64,000 bases of DNA from positions 62,001-126,000 of the forward strand of contig JAKALP010000010.1 in assembly GCA_021824175.1 (NCBI GenBank). The letters are read 5' to 3'. Each line of letters starts with the position of its first letter. Positions within the stretch are counted from its first letter, which is position 1. Shown here piece after piece: positions 7,907 through 16,609 of the stretch. The position numbers and the translations under genes are program-made. The notes below the pieces were generated by a model. That model made no database searches. It was not told where the DNA came from and worked only from the letters and a program-made list of their open reading frames with translations. Origin of the DNA: Deltaproteobacteria bacterium (GTDB lineage: Bacteria > Desulfobacterota > Desulfobacteria > Desulfobacterales > Desulfosarcinaceae).

Positions 7907-8962
7907 CTATTGTTTTCCTTGATTCGGAACAGCCGTGCTGCTCCCGGCCAGGCCGCGAATGCCCATGGTATTGATCAACTGGTTGATGTCCGTGGTTTTC
8001 AGGTTCATGCCCCCTTCGGAGATCGGCAGCAGCATGATGCGCTTATCCTGCAGCGCCTCGGCAATGCGCAGCTTGACAAAAGCTTCGCCGCCCGAGCCGG
8101 CCAGGGCGTTGTTCATCTCCTGAATGCCTTTGGCTTCGGCCACGCCTTCGGCCTTGATGGCTTCGGCCAGCAGCTTTTGCTTCTCATAGTAGGCATCGGC
8201 ATCGATTTTGGCCTTGAGGTAGACACCGTCGGCATCAGCCACCATTTTATTCACTTCGCCTTTGGCTTCCTCCAGCTTGCGCTTGTATTCTTCCAGAGCC
8301 GCATGCTGTGCCGAACGGTTCTTCTGCACTTGTTGATCCGCCACCTTCTTATCTTCGATGGCCTTTTGATACTCCGCGTTAAAGCGATAGTCTTTGGTCA
8401 ATACCTTTTCCACCACAATGCCCATGGGCCCCAGCATCTCCTGGAGGATTTCCTTGGCGCGCTGGGCCTGGATTTCACGCTTTTCAGCAACGTAAAACTC
8501 TTCGGTGGTCAGCTCGCCAAATATGTCGCGCGGCTTGCTGCGGGCCACCGTGCGCACAACCTTGTCACGCAAGGTGCGATCATCCGGGGCCACGTCCTGC
8601 AGAATGTGGGGCGCTTGTTGAATGTCAATGCGGTAGGCAATGATCACATCCAGGCTGATATCGTTGCCGTCAATGGTTTTAAAGAGCAGATCGTCGCGGG
8701 TACGGCGGTCTCCCCGTCCGGCTTCATGAACCATCTCCAGGTTCTGCAGCTTGGTATCAAAGGTGTTCCAGTCGTTAATGAACGGCAAAAAGATATAAGT
8801 GGAGCCGGGCGGGTAGACCTTATCTTCTACGCCCGTTGGCCCCCAGAGCGTAAATTTTCGGGTGCGCACGCCCACCTCGGTTTCCCCGGTGGAGTAAAAA
8901 AAGCAGCCGGAAAGGACCGACAGCCACGCCAAAATCGTGAACATATAGATCATCCGTTTCAT
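7907..8962 (-). CDS. SPFH/band 7 protein, HflC-like, with lipobox-like N-terminus
   Basis: 351 residues. The N-terminal hydrophobic stretch ends in LSVLSGCFF, a plausible lipobox (Cys about 20) or simple membrane anchor. It is followed by a band 7 domain (about 25-210; VGVRTRKF, PGSTYIFLPFIN, DGNDISLDVIIAYRID, TTEEFYVAEKREIQ). A long charged coiled coil (about 195-270) and a C-terminal alanine-rich oligomerisation segment come last. SPFH proteins form large ring- or cage-like membrane assemblies; HflC with HflK encloses the FtsH protease. Its ATG overlaps the stop of the preceding SPFH gene (ATGA), so the two are probably translationally coupled and form a hetero-complex. Last gene of the operon headed by the Ycf48-KAP protein. 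Confidence 0.85.
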   Translation of the reverse strand: MKRMIYMFTILAWLSVLSGCFFYSTGETEVGVRTRKFTLWGPTGVEDKVYPPGSTYIFLPFINDWNTFDTKLQNLEMVHEAGRGDRRTRDDLLFKTIDGNDISLDVIIAYRIDIQQAPHILQDVAPDDRTLRDKVVRTVARSKPRDIFGELTTEEFYVAEKREIQAQRAKEILQEMLGPMGIVVEKVLTKDYRFNAEYQKAIEDKKVADQQVQKNRSAQHAALEEYKRKLEEAKGEVNKMVADADGVYLKAKIDADAYYEKQKLLAEAIKAEGVAEAKGIQEMNNALAGSGGEAFVKLRIAEALQDKRIMLLPISEGGMNLKTTDINQLINTMGIRGLAGSSTAVPNQGKQ

Positions 8963-10053
8963 TGGGCACCTCCCCGGCGCACGTCGAAAAGCTTCAAGGT
9001 GTTATTCAGATCCAGGGGATTGACGCCGCCGCGGCCGTCGCTGGGCAGCACGATCAGATCCAGGCCTTTATAAACATCCGCCATTTTCAAGCCCACCATG
9101 CGCTCGGAACCCACGCCTTTAAGGGCATCGTTTTTCAAGCGGACTTTTTCAGCATCGGCCAGCTTGACCAGCAGGTCAGCCTCGGCGTTCTTGGCGCGCA
9201 CGTAAAGATCCTTTTCCGCGGTCTTGCGAGTCACATAGGCACGGCCCTGTTCCAGCTCCACTTCCACCGTAACCTGACCTTCCTGCACAATCTTCTTCAG
9301 CTCGGCCTCCTCCTTGGCGGCGCGGGCCGCGGCCTGATTGGTGAACACCAATTGATCCTTGAGCTTTTTCTCCTCGATGTTCTTCTGGATCTCCTGGCTG
9401 TATTTGAAATAGCGCACCAGCACCAGCTCGACTTTGATGCCCTTGGGATTGAGCTCCTTGTTGAGCAGATCCCCGGCTTCGGCTGCTTTCTTAACGCGCA
9501 GCGGGCTATTGTAGAAATCCTCGGTGGTCAGCTTGCCCAAGGTTTCCTTGAGCGCTGGCTCGGCTTTGGGAATAATACCGTTTTCTTCGAAAAGCTTGCC
9601 GGGACCAATTTGGGTAAAAACCAGATAGGGATCATTGATGCGATAGATAATGGAGGCATCCACATCCACAAAAAAGCCGTCGGAGGTTTGGATGTGGGCG
9701 GCGCGATCCTTGCGGGCCAAATCGGCCGCGGTCTGGGGATTTCCGGTCAACTCCAGCACCTGCACATCCCTTGGCAGGCGATGCATCTCCCAGAAAAAGG
9801 GCATTACAAAATGCAGCCCCGCGGCGTAGATATCTTTTTGAACCCCGCGGTCCATGCCCAGGCGCTTGACCATGATGCCGAATTCATTGGGATGCACATA
9901 GGTCAACAGCGTGTTGTAGATCACCACAATCAAGATGAAGCCGACCACGATGATCTGAAGGCCGCGTGAGAATTTCAAGTTGAGCTTGGGCACATTCATC
10001 TGCGGTTTTGCTTTTTTTAACATTGCCCCAAAATCAATGGGCTCTTGGGCCAT
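8959..10053 (-). CDS. SPFH/band 7 protein, HflK-like
   Basis: 364 residues from the ATG at 10053, chosen over an upstream GTG because GAGGTG lies 4-5 nt before it. One membrane segment (about residues 32-54) is followed by a band 7 domain (HPNEFGIMVKRLGM, AGLHFVMPFF, TSDGFFVDVDASIIYRI), a long coiled coil with repeated E/K/A heptads (about 205-290), and a C-terminal tail. The arrangement matches HflK-type SPFH proteins, but there is no Gly-rich HflK N-terminus and no ftsH nearby. It starts 21 nt after the Ycf48-KAP gene and overlaps the second SPFH gene. I infer a membrane scaffold working with the KAP NTPase. Confidence 0.85.
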   Translation of the reverse strand: MAQEPIDFGAMLKKAKPQMNVPKLNLKFSRGLQIIVVGFILIVVIYNTLLTYVHPNEFGIMVKRLGMDRGVQKDIYAAGLHFVMPFFWEMHRLPRDVQVLELTGNPQTAADLARKDRAAHIQTSDGFFVDVDASIIYRINDPYLVFTQIGPGKLFEENGIIPKAEPALKETLGKLTTEDFYNSPLRVKKAAEAGDLLNKELNPKGIKVELVLVRYFKYSQEIQKNIEEKKLKDQLVFTNQAAARAAKEEAELKKIVQEGQVTVEVELEQGRAYVTRKTAEKDLYVRAKNAEADLLVKLADAEKVRLKNDALKGVGSERMVGLKMADVYKGLDLIVLPSDGRGGVNPLDLNNTLKLFDVRRGGAQ

Positions 10054-10074
10054 GGGACACCTCACGTTAAGGGT

Positions 10075-13000
10075 TTATCTTCCAGTCTCGGCCAATACTT
10101 CTAGAAAACGCTCCCGCTGCTGCATCAGATCCATGGCATCCTTATGGAAAGTCTGCTTGAAGCTGGCAATGGCGGCCACCAGCGCGGCGGCCGCCTCTGA
10201 GCGTTCCATGATGGCCGGAAACTCTTTTTCCAACAGAGCGGCCATGGCCAGGGCGTCGGTGGTAAAAAGCTGGCTGATGGAGGCCGCATCTTTAAGCCAG
10301 GCCGGGTGCACATGAAAGATAGCGCCCAGGGCCACCCAAATCGGTTCTAGACCTTGGCCGGGGATCGGCTCGGCTTGTTGCTCCTGATCTTGGCCCTTGA
10401 GGCGATTCTTGAATTTCTGCCAAACCGGGTGCGGCGGAGCCATGGGTTGCAGGCGCATGGCCACATAACGCAGGCGGTTTAAGAAGCGTTTGATGGTGCG
10501 CGGTGTGCGGCTGATGAAGATGATCCAGGGGTGCCAGATGACCAGGGCATCGCGGAAGGTTTGGGAGTCGGAAGTAAACCGCTGGGGGCGTTGCAGCAAA
10601 TAAAATACACCGATGACCGCCAAGCACAGGCCGGCAAGCAAAGACCACCCCAGGCCGGCCCAACCGGATTGTCCGGGACTGGCCTGGAAAAACGCCGTTT
10701 CGGCGCTTTTCTTCTCTTCGGCCGGCGTCGGCTCCGGCTTCTGATCACTCTCCGCGGTTTGGGAAGCGGATGGCGCTGTGCTCTGCGGACGGTACCGCAA
10801 CACCAGTTCGGCGCCTTGCTCACCGCTGCCCAAAGTGCCGATGGCGATACCCTTTTCAAGACTCTGGGCCGGGCTCTTTAGAATGACTTCCAGCGCTCGC
10901 CCGGCCTTGGGATCTATGTCGGTATTGAGCGGCAGCCGGATTTTGCCGTCTTGCAAAAGCAATTCGCCTTGGTTCGAGGGGCCGGGCAGCACACGCACCT
11001 CCTGGGGCGCGGGCTGAGGGGCCGCTGGCGTGGGCATGAACCAATCCTTTAAACCCCAGGCGGCCAGTGCCAAAAGCGCCACGCACAGAAAGGGTAGATA
11101 TTTGATGATCTCTTTGCTCAGCGTTGATTTTATCCACTGCAACCGAGTGGCAGGCGGCGGCAGATTCGGCGCCAGCAAAGCCAGAGTTTTATCTGACGCC
11201 GGTACGGGGATCGGCACTTCAATATTGATCAATTTTTCCAAATATTGCTGGGCGAATCGGCGGCGGTGGACGTGCCCGTTTTTGTCATCATCATCCGTGT
11301 CGCTCTCCTCGGCCAGCTCTTTGAACTGCAACGCCACGCAGGTCTCCACCCACTGCCGGGCCATGCCCAGAATAATGAAACAGCGCCCGGAAACCGTCAG
11401 GAAGTTGATGGTCTCCAGGATCTCCACCACATTTTCTTTGCTGCAGCGATCCAGGTCGTCGATGAAAAGCACCATAGCGCCCAAATCCAGGCTGGCGGCC
11501 ACATCGTTGAACTCCTGGGCAAAGCGCGCCCGGGCGCCAGGGTCCATGTCGCTCTTCTTGGGGCTGTCCGCGGCGCCAAAGGCGATCAGGCTCTGGGGCG
11601 ACAGACCAAAGGAACGAATGGCCCGCAACACCGCGGCCACGGCCGGCGAAGCCAAGATGGCCGCCATCAGCTTGTCCAAATGGTTGGGAATGGCCTTGAA
11701 CAAGGCCGATAGATCCAGGGCATTGCGCACATTCTGTTTGCTGCCCGACAGAAACGCTTTGGCCAGATCCGCCACAGCGCCGGCCAACGCAAAGAGAGTA
11801 CCTTCGAGATAGGGATAGACCGCCAATCCCAGCGCGACCACGGCCAGGAACGCCAGCCAGTTGCGGCGGCTGCGGCGCAGCAGCAGTCGCAGGCGGAAAA
11901 GAATGCCGGCCGGATGGAATAGGGGCGGCACAGCCTGGCGCTGGATGTGCGCGTAGAGCGAGGCCAGCAGTTGTTCTCCCTTCTGGTGGTGCCAGGCATT
12001 GAACCACACCGGTTGAAAACGGCGTTTTTTCAGATCGTGGTAAAGCAGGTTCATCAGGGAAGATTTGCCCGTGCCCCATTCGCCGGTCACGGCGATGGTC
12101 AGGGGTGGATCGGTGTTGCGGTTGGCGATAAAGCGCGCCAAGCCCGCGCTGATGCTGTGCAAATCCAGAGGATCGGGATCATTGGCGGTCAGGGGACGGT
12201 CCGAGGCCAGCATATCGGCCACGGTTTCGGTGAACATCTCCGGCCGGCCCCGGCGCTGCATTACGAAGAAAGAAAGCCCGGCCAGCAGCAGGCACACCAG
12301 CCAGTACCAGAGCGCCGGTCGGCGGGAATAGGCCGGAGTATTCCAGGACTGGCCGCCGTCGGTAGTAAATAGCAGCGTGCCGCCATCGCCGCTCGCCCAG
12401 CCGTGCTGGGGATCTGAGAAGAAAACCGAACTCAGTGAGGCTTTTGTTCCGCTTGGCTGCTGGGTCCAAGTGGCACCGCTATTTGCAGTAGAAAGAATTA
12501 TCCCGGATTCTCCGGTAACCCAACCGAGATTTTGATTTAAGAAATAAATGGAACGAAGTCCAGCATCTGTCTCGCTTGCCTGCTTGTTCCATGTCTTGCT
12601 ACCATCGGTAGTAAAAAGGATGGTGCCCGACGCGCCTACGACCCAGCCAACGTCGCGATCAATAAAGAATATAGATTCAAGCCTTTTACTACCGGTATTG
12701 TTTGGTGTCCAAGTACCACCCCCATCCTTTGTGCCAAAAATACGACCGCCATACTCTACGCCCCCAGTCACTGCCCACCCAAAATTGCGGTCCACGAAAA
12801 AGATCGAAGAGAACAACGACTGTGCTCCAGTCCATTGTGGTTTCCAGGTTTCTCCGCCATCAATGGTGGTATAAATCCTTGTGCCGCGGCCTGCCCAACC
12901 ATAATCCAAATCAATAAAATAGGCCGCGCTGAAACTTAATTTTTCGCCGCTCTGGTGCTGATTCCAGATTTTGCCGCCATTGATTGTCTTCAAAATTGTA

Positions 13001-14442
13001 CCATTTTCTCCAACGGCCAAACCTCTCATATGATCGACAAACTTGACAGTTCTCAGAACTTCTTTTGTTCCGCTTTCAATGGGCAGCCAGCTCCGGCCGC
13101 CGTCAGTGCTCTTCATGATCCGGCCGTTTTGGCCCGCGGCCCAGCCAAAGGAGTCATCCGTAAAAAAGACCGAGGAGAGATAATCTCCCCGGCTTTGACG
13201 CCGCCAGGTTGCGCCACCGTCAGCGGTACGCAACAGGGCGCCGTTGGCTCCCACGATCCAGCCGTGGGCGCGATCAGAAAAATAGACCGAATGAAGCGTT
13301 TCCTGGGTCCCGCTGTAGAGGGGAGTCCAGGTTTTGGCGCCATCCTGGGTAGCGAAAATCATGCCGTCCAGCCCAACGGCCCAGCCCATCTCATCGGTAG
13401 TAAAATGGATCGCATTGAGGGGTGCCTTGGGCTGGCTGCCCCGTCGGTTCCAGTGCTCGCCGCCGTCATTGCTGTAGAAAAGGGAGCGGTCCTTGGCCAG
13501 GGCCCAGCCGCGCCGGGCTTCGAAGAAATGAACGAAGTACAACTCAGGCACCGGCTGGTCGTAACGCACACGCCGGCTCCAGGTGGCGCCGCCATCCGCG
13601 GTTACCAGCACGGTAGTGTTGGCGCCCCAGATCTGGCCATGTCCTGGGTCTGTAAACGCGATGCAGTAAAGATCGGCCTGGCTGCCGCTGGCAATCAATG
13701 CCCACGTGGCGCCGCCGTCCGTGGTTTTGTACAGCGCACCCGCCTGGCCTACGATCCAACCATTTCGGGAATCATTAAAATAGATCGATTGCAAATGGGG
13801 TTGAATCTCTTTTTCTGCTGGAGTAGGCGAGGGCTTTTGTATTTCTACAGGCTCTTGGCGTTGGCTCGGCGCGTGGATGGCCGGAAGATTTTTCACATCC
13901 TTTTCTACTGCGCTGGGCGCATTGGGCAATTGCTGTCGCACATTGGGTGGCGCATTGCCGGCATCGTAGCTTTGTCCGGCAGGCCGCGCGGCTAGGGCAT
14001 CGGGAACCAGCCAGGTCAGGGGGCTCAAACCCGACTTCAGTTTGAAAATCGACGGCGCGCTTGGAGGCGTGAGTTGGGGTTGAGGCGGCTTTACTTTGGC
14101 CACGGTGCGTTGTTGCCATGTGGCGCCTTTATCCTCGCTCACGAGCAGCAACCCGCTATTGCCCGCCACCCAAATATGGCCGCTGCCCGGCACCACGAAA
14201 ACACTGTTCAGCTGGCCGCTGACCACCGGCAGACGCAGAAAGGCGTTGCGCTCCTGAGGGCTGAAAATCTTCTCGCCAAGGGTCAGTGGAGAAAAAGGAT
14301 CAGACCGCGGCGCTTGCCGCAATGCCAAAACGGTCGCCAGGGCAAATGCCACCAGGCACAACACGATGATACCGCCACCGAGAGCAATTTTGCGGCGGGG
14401 CGATTCCGAGGAACGCTCGGAGGATGAAGCCTCGGATTGCAT
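10075..14442 (-). CDS. Ycf48-like beta-propeller fused to membrane KAP P-loop NTPase
   Basis: 1455 residues from the ATG at 14442, which has AGGTGG six bases upstream; a TTG 13 codons earlier is the only longer option. Order: cytoplasmic tail, membrane helix (about 20-42), Pro-rich linker, then about 13 Ycf48/BNR-type units of the form GWxVGxxGxxxxTxDGGxTW up to about 690. A second membrane helix (about 704-722) returns the chain to the cytosol. A KAP NTPase follows, with Walker A GEWGTGKSS (about 784), two hydrophobic helices (about 857-897) and Walker B LFIDDLDRC (about 990). Two further membrane helices lie near 1115-1135 and 1260-1285. The propeller should therefore sit outside the membrane and the NTPase inside. 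First gene of an operon with two SPFH proteins. Function unknown; probably membrane-complex assembly or signalling. Confidence 0.85.
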   Translation of the reverse strand: MQSEASSSERSSESPRRKIALGGGIIVLCLVAFALATVLALRQAPRSDPFSPLTLGEKIFSPQERNAFLRLPVVSGQLNSVFVVPGSGHIWVAGNSGLLLVSEDKGATWQQRTVAKVKPPQPQLTPPSAPSIFKLKSGLSPLTWLVPDALAARPAGQSYDAGNAPPNVRQQLPNAPSAVEKDVKNLPAIHAPSQRQEPVEIQKPSPTPAEKEIQPHLQSIYFNDSRNGWIVGQAGALYKTTDGGATWALIASGSQADLYCIAFTDPGHGQIWGANTTVLVTADGGATWSRRVRYDQPVPELYFVHFFEARRGWALAKDRSLFYSNDGGEHWNRRGSQPKAPLNAIHFTTDEMGWAVGLDGMIFATQDGAKTWTPLYSGTQETLHSVYFSDRAHGWIVGANGALLRTADGGATWRRQSRGDYLSSVFFTDDSFGWAAGQNGRIMKSTDGGRSWLPIESGTKEVLRTVKFVDHMRGLAVGENGTILKTINGGKIWNQHQSGEKLSFSAAYFIDLDYGWAGRGTRIYTTIDGGETWKPQWTGAQSLFSSIFFVDRNFGWAVTGGVEYGGRIFGTKDGGGTWTPNNTGSKRLESIFFIDRDVGWVVGASGTILFTTDGSKTWNKQASETDAGLRSIYFLNQNLGWVTGESGIILSTANSGATWTQQPSGTKASLSSVFFSDPQHGWASGDGGTLLFTTDGGQSWNTPAYSRRPALWYWLVCLLLAGLSFFVMQRRGRPEMFTETVADMLASDRPLTANDPDPLDLHSISAGLARFIANRNTDPPLTIAVTGEWGTGKSSLMNLLYHDLKKRRFQPVWFNAWHHQKGEQLLASLYAHIQRQAVPPLFHPAGILFRLRLLLRRSRRNWLAFLAVVALGLAVYPYLEGTLFALAGAVADLAKAFLSGSKQNVRNALDLSALFKAIPNHLDKLMAAILASPAVAAVLRAIRSFGLSPQSLIAFGAADSPKKSDMDPGARARFAQEFNDVAASLDLGAMVLFIDDLDRCSKENVVEILETINFLTVSGRCFIILGMARQWVETCVALQFKELAEESDTDDDDKNGHVHRRRFAQQYLEKLINIEVPIPVPASDKTLALLAPNLPPPATRLQWIKSTLSKEIIKYLPFLCVALLALAAWGLKDWFMPTPAAPQPAPQEVRVLPGPSNQGELLLQDGKIRLPLNTDIDPKAGRALEVILKSPAQSLEKGIAIGTLGSGEQGAELVLRYRPQSTAPSASQTAESDQKPEPTPAEEKKSAETAFFQASPGQSGWAGLGWSLLAGLCLAVIGVFYLLQRPQRFTSDSQTFRDALVIWHPWIIFISRTPRTIKRFLNRLRYVAMRLQPMAPPHPVWQKFKNRLKGQDQEQQAEPIPGQGLEPIWVALGAIFHVHPAWLKDAASISQLFTTDALAMAALLEKEFPAIMERSEAAAALVAAIASFKQTFHKDAMDLMQQRERFLEVLAETGR

Positions 14443-14513
14443 CATAGGCCACCTGCGGGGTTGATGGTTGGAGGGATGCAAACGGCTTTGCGCAGAATGA
14501 AAAAGTATTGTTT

Positions 14514-14542
14514 TTATTAGCTTAAAAAAGGGTGTCTGTCAA
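14514..14542 (-). promoter_or_regulatory. Candidate sigma-70 promoter of Ycf48-KAP/SPFH operon
   Basis: On the minus strand a perfect TTGACA (14537-14542) is followed after 17 nt by TAATAA (14514-14519), about 70 bp before the ATG at 14442. The -35 lies in a 14-nt string (TCTGTCAATATGAT on the plus strand, 14535-14548) that recurs at 27484-27497 in the tungstate promoter. The -10 match is only moderate. Nothing else is recognisable in the divergent gap to the PilZ gene. Confidence 0.45.
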
Positions 14543-14744
14543 TATGATCGATGGCCGGCGCGGTGTGCATAAGTAGGCTATTCATTCCGCTCTGTGGTTG
14601 TAGTCCATTCAGGCGGGCTACTTGACCATTGACCTTAACTACTGAATAAGGTTATCAATTAAGTATCCCCCCGTTCCGCGGTTAGGCTTCGGTTCCCCCC
14701 AGAACCACCGAGCACCAGCGCATTGAAATTGAATGGAGGCTCAC

Positions 14745-15023
14745 ATGGGCTACGACACACTGTTCGGCGAAAGGCGGCTGCACGAGAGAAAAAGCTGTGC
14801 CCTTTCCATCACCATTGATGATTATGATCGGCACTATAGCGGCTACCTGCTCAATCTAAGCCGGGGGGGTGCCTTGATCGAACCCTCCTCTTATTTTAAG
14901 GCCACGATCGGCCAGGAGCTGACCCTGACCATTCCCTTTGCCACTAAAAAAGGGGTCACCATGATCAAGGGCAAAGTCACCCGCAAACGCGGTGATGGCG
15001 TGGTAATCGCCTTTTTGAAATAA
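14745..15023 (+). CDS. PilZ-domain c-di-GMP receptor-like protein
   Basis: 92 residues from the ATG at 14745, which has GGAGG five bases upstream; an in-frame ATG at 14733 precedes that ribosome site. The PilZ signature is present: RRLHERKSC (RxxxR-type) near residues 10-18, then LNLSRGGALIE (D/NxSxxG motif), then a beta-barrel ending in VVIAFL. Stand-alone PilZ proteins bind cyclic di-GMP and pass the signal to motility or envelope partners. A GAF-HD-GYP protein at 16610 and a diguanylate cyclase at 31092 lie in the same window. Family call is good; partner unknown. Confidence 0.85.
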   Translation: MGYDTLFGERRLHERKSCALSITIDDYDRHYSGYLLNLSRGGALIEPSSYFKATIGQELTLTIPFATKKGVTMIKGKVTRKRGDGVVIAFLK

Positions 15024-15166
15024 CGTTCCGGCTTTACCCAATCTTTACCTAATCCATATCGCACCTTTTAATTTCGGCCTTATTATCCAGGCACGTCACG
15101 AACACAGCCCAACAGCTCTGATGGAAACGCAATGCACGAGAGCCGTTGGCGAAGAGGAGGTGCTAT

Positions 15167-16315
15167 ATGAGAATTGCAATTATCGGGCTATTTGTATTCA
15201 CAATAGCTTTATTTGGATACCGTACGGCCAAAAGCATGGATGACAAGAGTGCCCAGCCAGACCCCAATGAGACTGGCCAGACCCGCATGGCCGTCTTTGC
15301 CGGCGGCTGTTTTTGGTGCACGGAGTCAGATTTTGAAAAGGTCCCTGGGGTGATCGACGCGATATCCGGCTATACTGGCGGCAAGGTGGCCAATCCTACC
15401 TATGAACAAGTATCGGCCGGCGGCACGGGTCATCTCGAATCGGTCAAAGTCATTTACGATCCGACCAGGGTCACCTATGAGCAGCTGCTAGATTATTTCT
15501 GGCGCCATATCGAGCCCACCGACCCAGGCGGACAATTCGTGGACCGGGGCTCCCAATACCGCAGCGCCATCTTTTATGCCAATGAGCAACAGCGAGCGGC
15601 GGCCGAAGCGTCAAAGCAGCGATTGGCCCAGTCCGGGCAGTTCAGCAAACCCATTGTAACCGAGATCCTGCCGTTGGGACCCTTTTACGAGGCTGAAAAC
15701 TACCACCAGGACTATTACAAGAAGAATCCCATCCGCTATAAATATTATCGGTATGGGTCGGGCCGCGATCGCTTTATCGAACAAGCCTGGAAGGAAGATA
15801 AGTTCACGGCGTCCGCGCCAGCGGCCGCTGTGGCTTCCCAGGCTCTTGCCCAGAACGGCGGGATTCCCTCCGATGAGCAGTTGAAAAAAGAGCTGACGCC
15901 CCTGCAGTACAGCGTCACGCGCAATAACGACACCGAGCCCCCCTTTAAAAACGAGTACTGGGACAACCATGCCGAGGGCATCTATGTGGACATTATTTCA
16001 GGGGACCCGCTGTTCAGCTCCACGGACAAGTTCGATTCGGGCACAGGCTGGCCTAGCTTCACACGCCCCATCGATCCGGACAATATCGTCGAAAAAACCG
16101 ATCGCAGCTTTTTCATGACCCGGACGGAAGTGCGCGGCAAACGGGCCGATTCCCACCTGGGTCATGTCTTTACCGACGGCCCAAAGCCTACGGGCCTGAG
16201 GTACTGCATCAATTCAGCGGCCCTCAGGTTCATCCCCAAAGCGGATCTGCAAAAAGATGGGTATGGCCGCTATATTTCCCTGTTCGAAAAACCCAAGGAA
16301 GGTCAGGGATCTTGA
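15167..16315 (+). CDS. msrAB: MsrA-MsrB fusion methionine sulfoxide reductase, exported
   Basis: 382 residues from the ATG at 15167, preceded by GAGGAGG at a 6-nt distance; a TTG at 15146 would place the RBS inside the gene. A hydrophobic N-terminus (about 3-20) suggests export or membrane anchoring. The MsrA domain (about 40-200) has the catalytic GGCFWC. The MsrB domain (about 235-375) has [20 protein letters not shown] and the catalytic Cys in [11 protein letters not shown]. The two zinc CxxC pairs found in many MsrB proteins are not obvious. MsrA reduces the S and MsrB the R epimer of methionine sulfoxide, so the fusion repairs both, probably in the periplasm. It fits oxidative-stress defence in an anaerobe. 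Confidence 0.95.
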   Translation: MRIAIIGLFVFTIALFGYRTAKSMDDKSAQPDPNETGQTRMAVFAGGCFWCTESDFEKVPGVIDAISGYTGGKVANPTYEQVSAGGTGHLESVKVIYDPTRVTYEQLLDYFWRHIEPTDPGGQFVDRGSQYRSAIFYANEQQRAAAEASKQRLAQSGQFSKPIVTEILPLGPFYEAENYHQDYYKKNPIRYKYYRYGSGRDRFIEQAWKEDKFTASAPAAAVASQALAQNGGIPSDEQLKKELTPLQYSVTRNNDTEPPFKNEYWDNHAEGIYVDIISGDPLFSSTDKFDSGTGWPSFTRPIDPDNIVEKTDRSFFMTRTEVRGKRADSHLGHVFTDGPKPTGLRYCINSAALRFIPKADLQKDGYGRYISLFEKPKEGQGS

Positions 16316-16410
16316 GGCCATGGCAACGGCAGCGCGCCAAGGCTCAGGATCTGATCCAGAAGTCAATGATTTCCCCGGTTGGACCGAAACACGCCTTGTG
16401 AAATCCCAAA

Positions 16411-16446
16411 GGCTATCGGCATCAAGAATTCACGATGCCGATAGCC
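16411..16446. repeat. Perfect 13-bp inverted repeat downstream of msrAB
   Basis: GGCTATCGGCATC (16411-16423) pairs exactly with GATGCCGATAGCC (16434-16446) around a 10-nt loop, 95 bp after msrAB and 164 bp before the HD-GYP gene. No T-run follows, so a factor-independent terminator is not fully met; an operator or RNA-processing hairpin is possible. The rest of 16316-16609 shows no gene. Confidence 0.6.
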
Positions 16447-16609
16447 CAACCAGAGCGCATAGTCGTAGCTAAACCACCGAAGCGACTTGAATTCCTGACG
16501 ACTTTATTCTTGACGCAATGACAACAGATTGATATGGTTCGGAATTCACATAAGGCTGGAACCGCCGGAGCTTGGCGCGCGACGCAAACCCTCATAAAGA
16601 GTGCGCCCA

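Noticed and set aside
7907-10053. hflK-hflC naming for the SPFH pair
   Set aside because: No ftsH, hflX or Gly-rich HflK N-terminus; context is a KAP fusion, so only the SPFH family is claimed.
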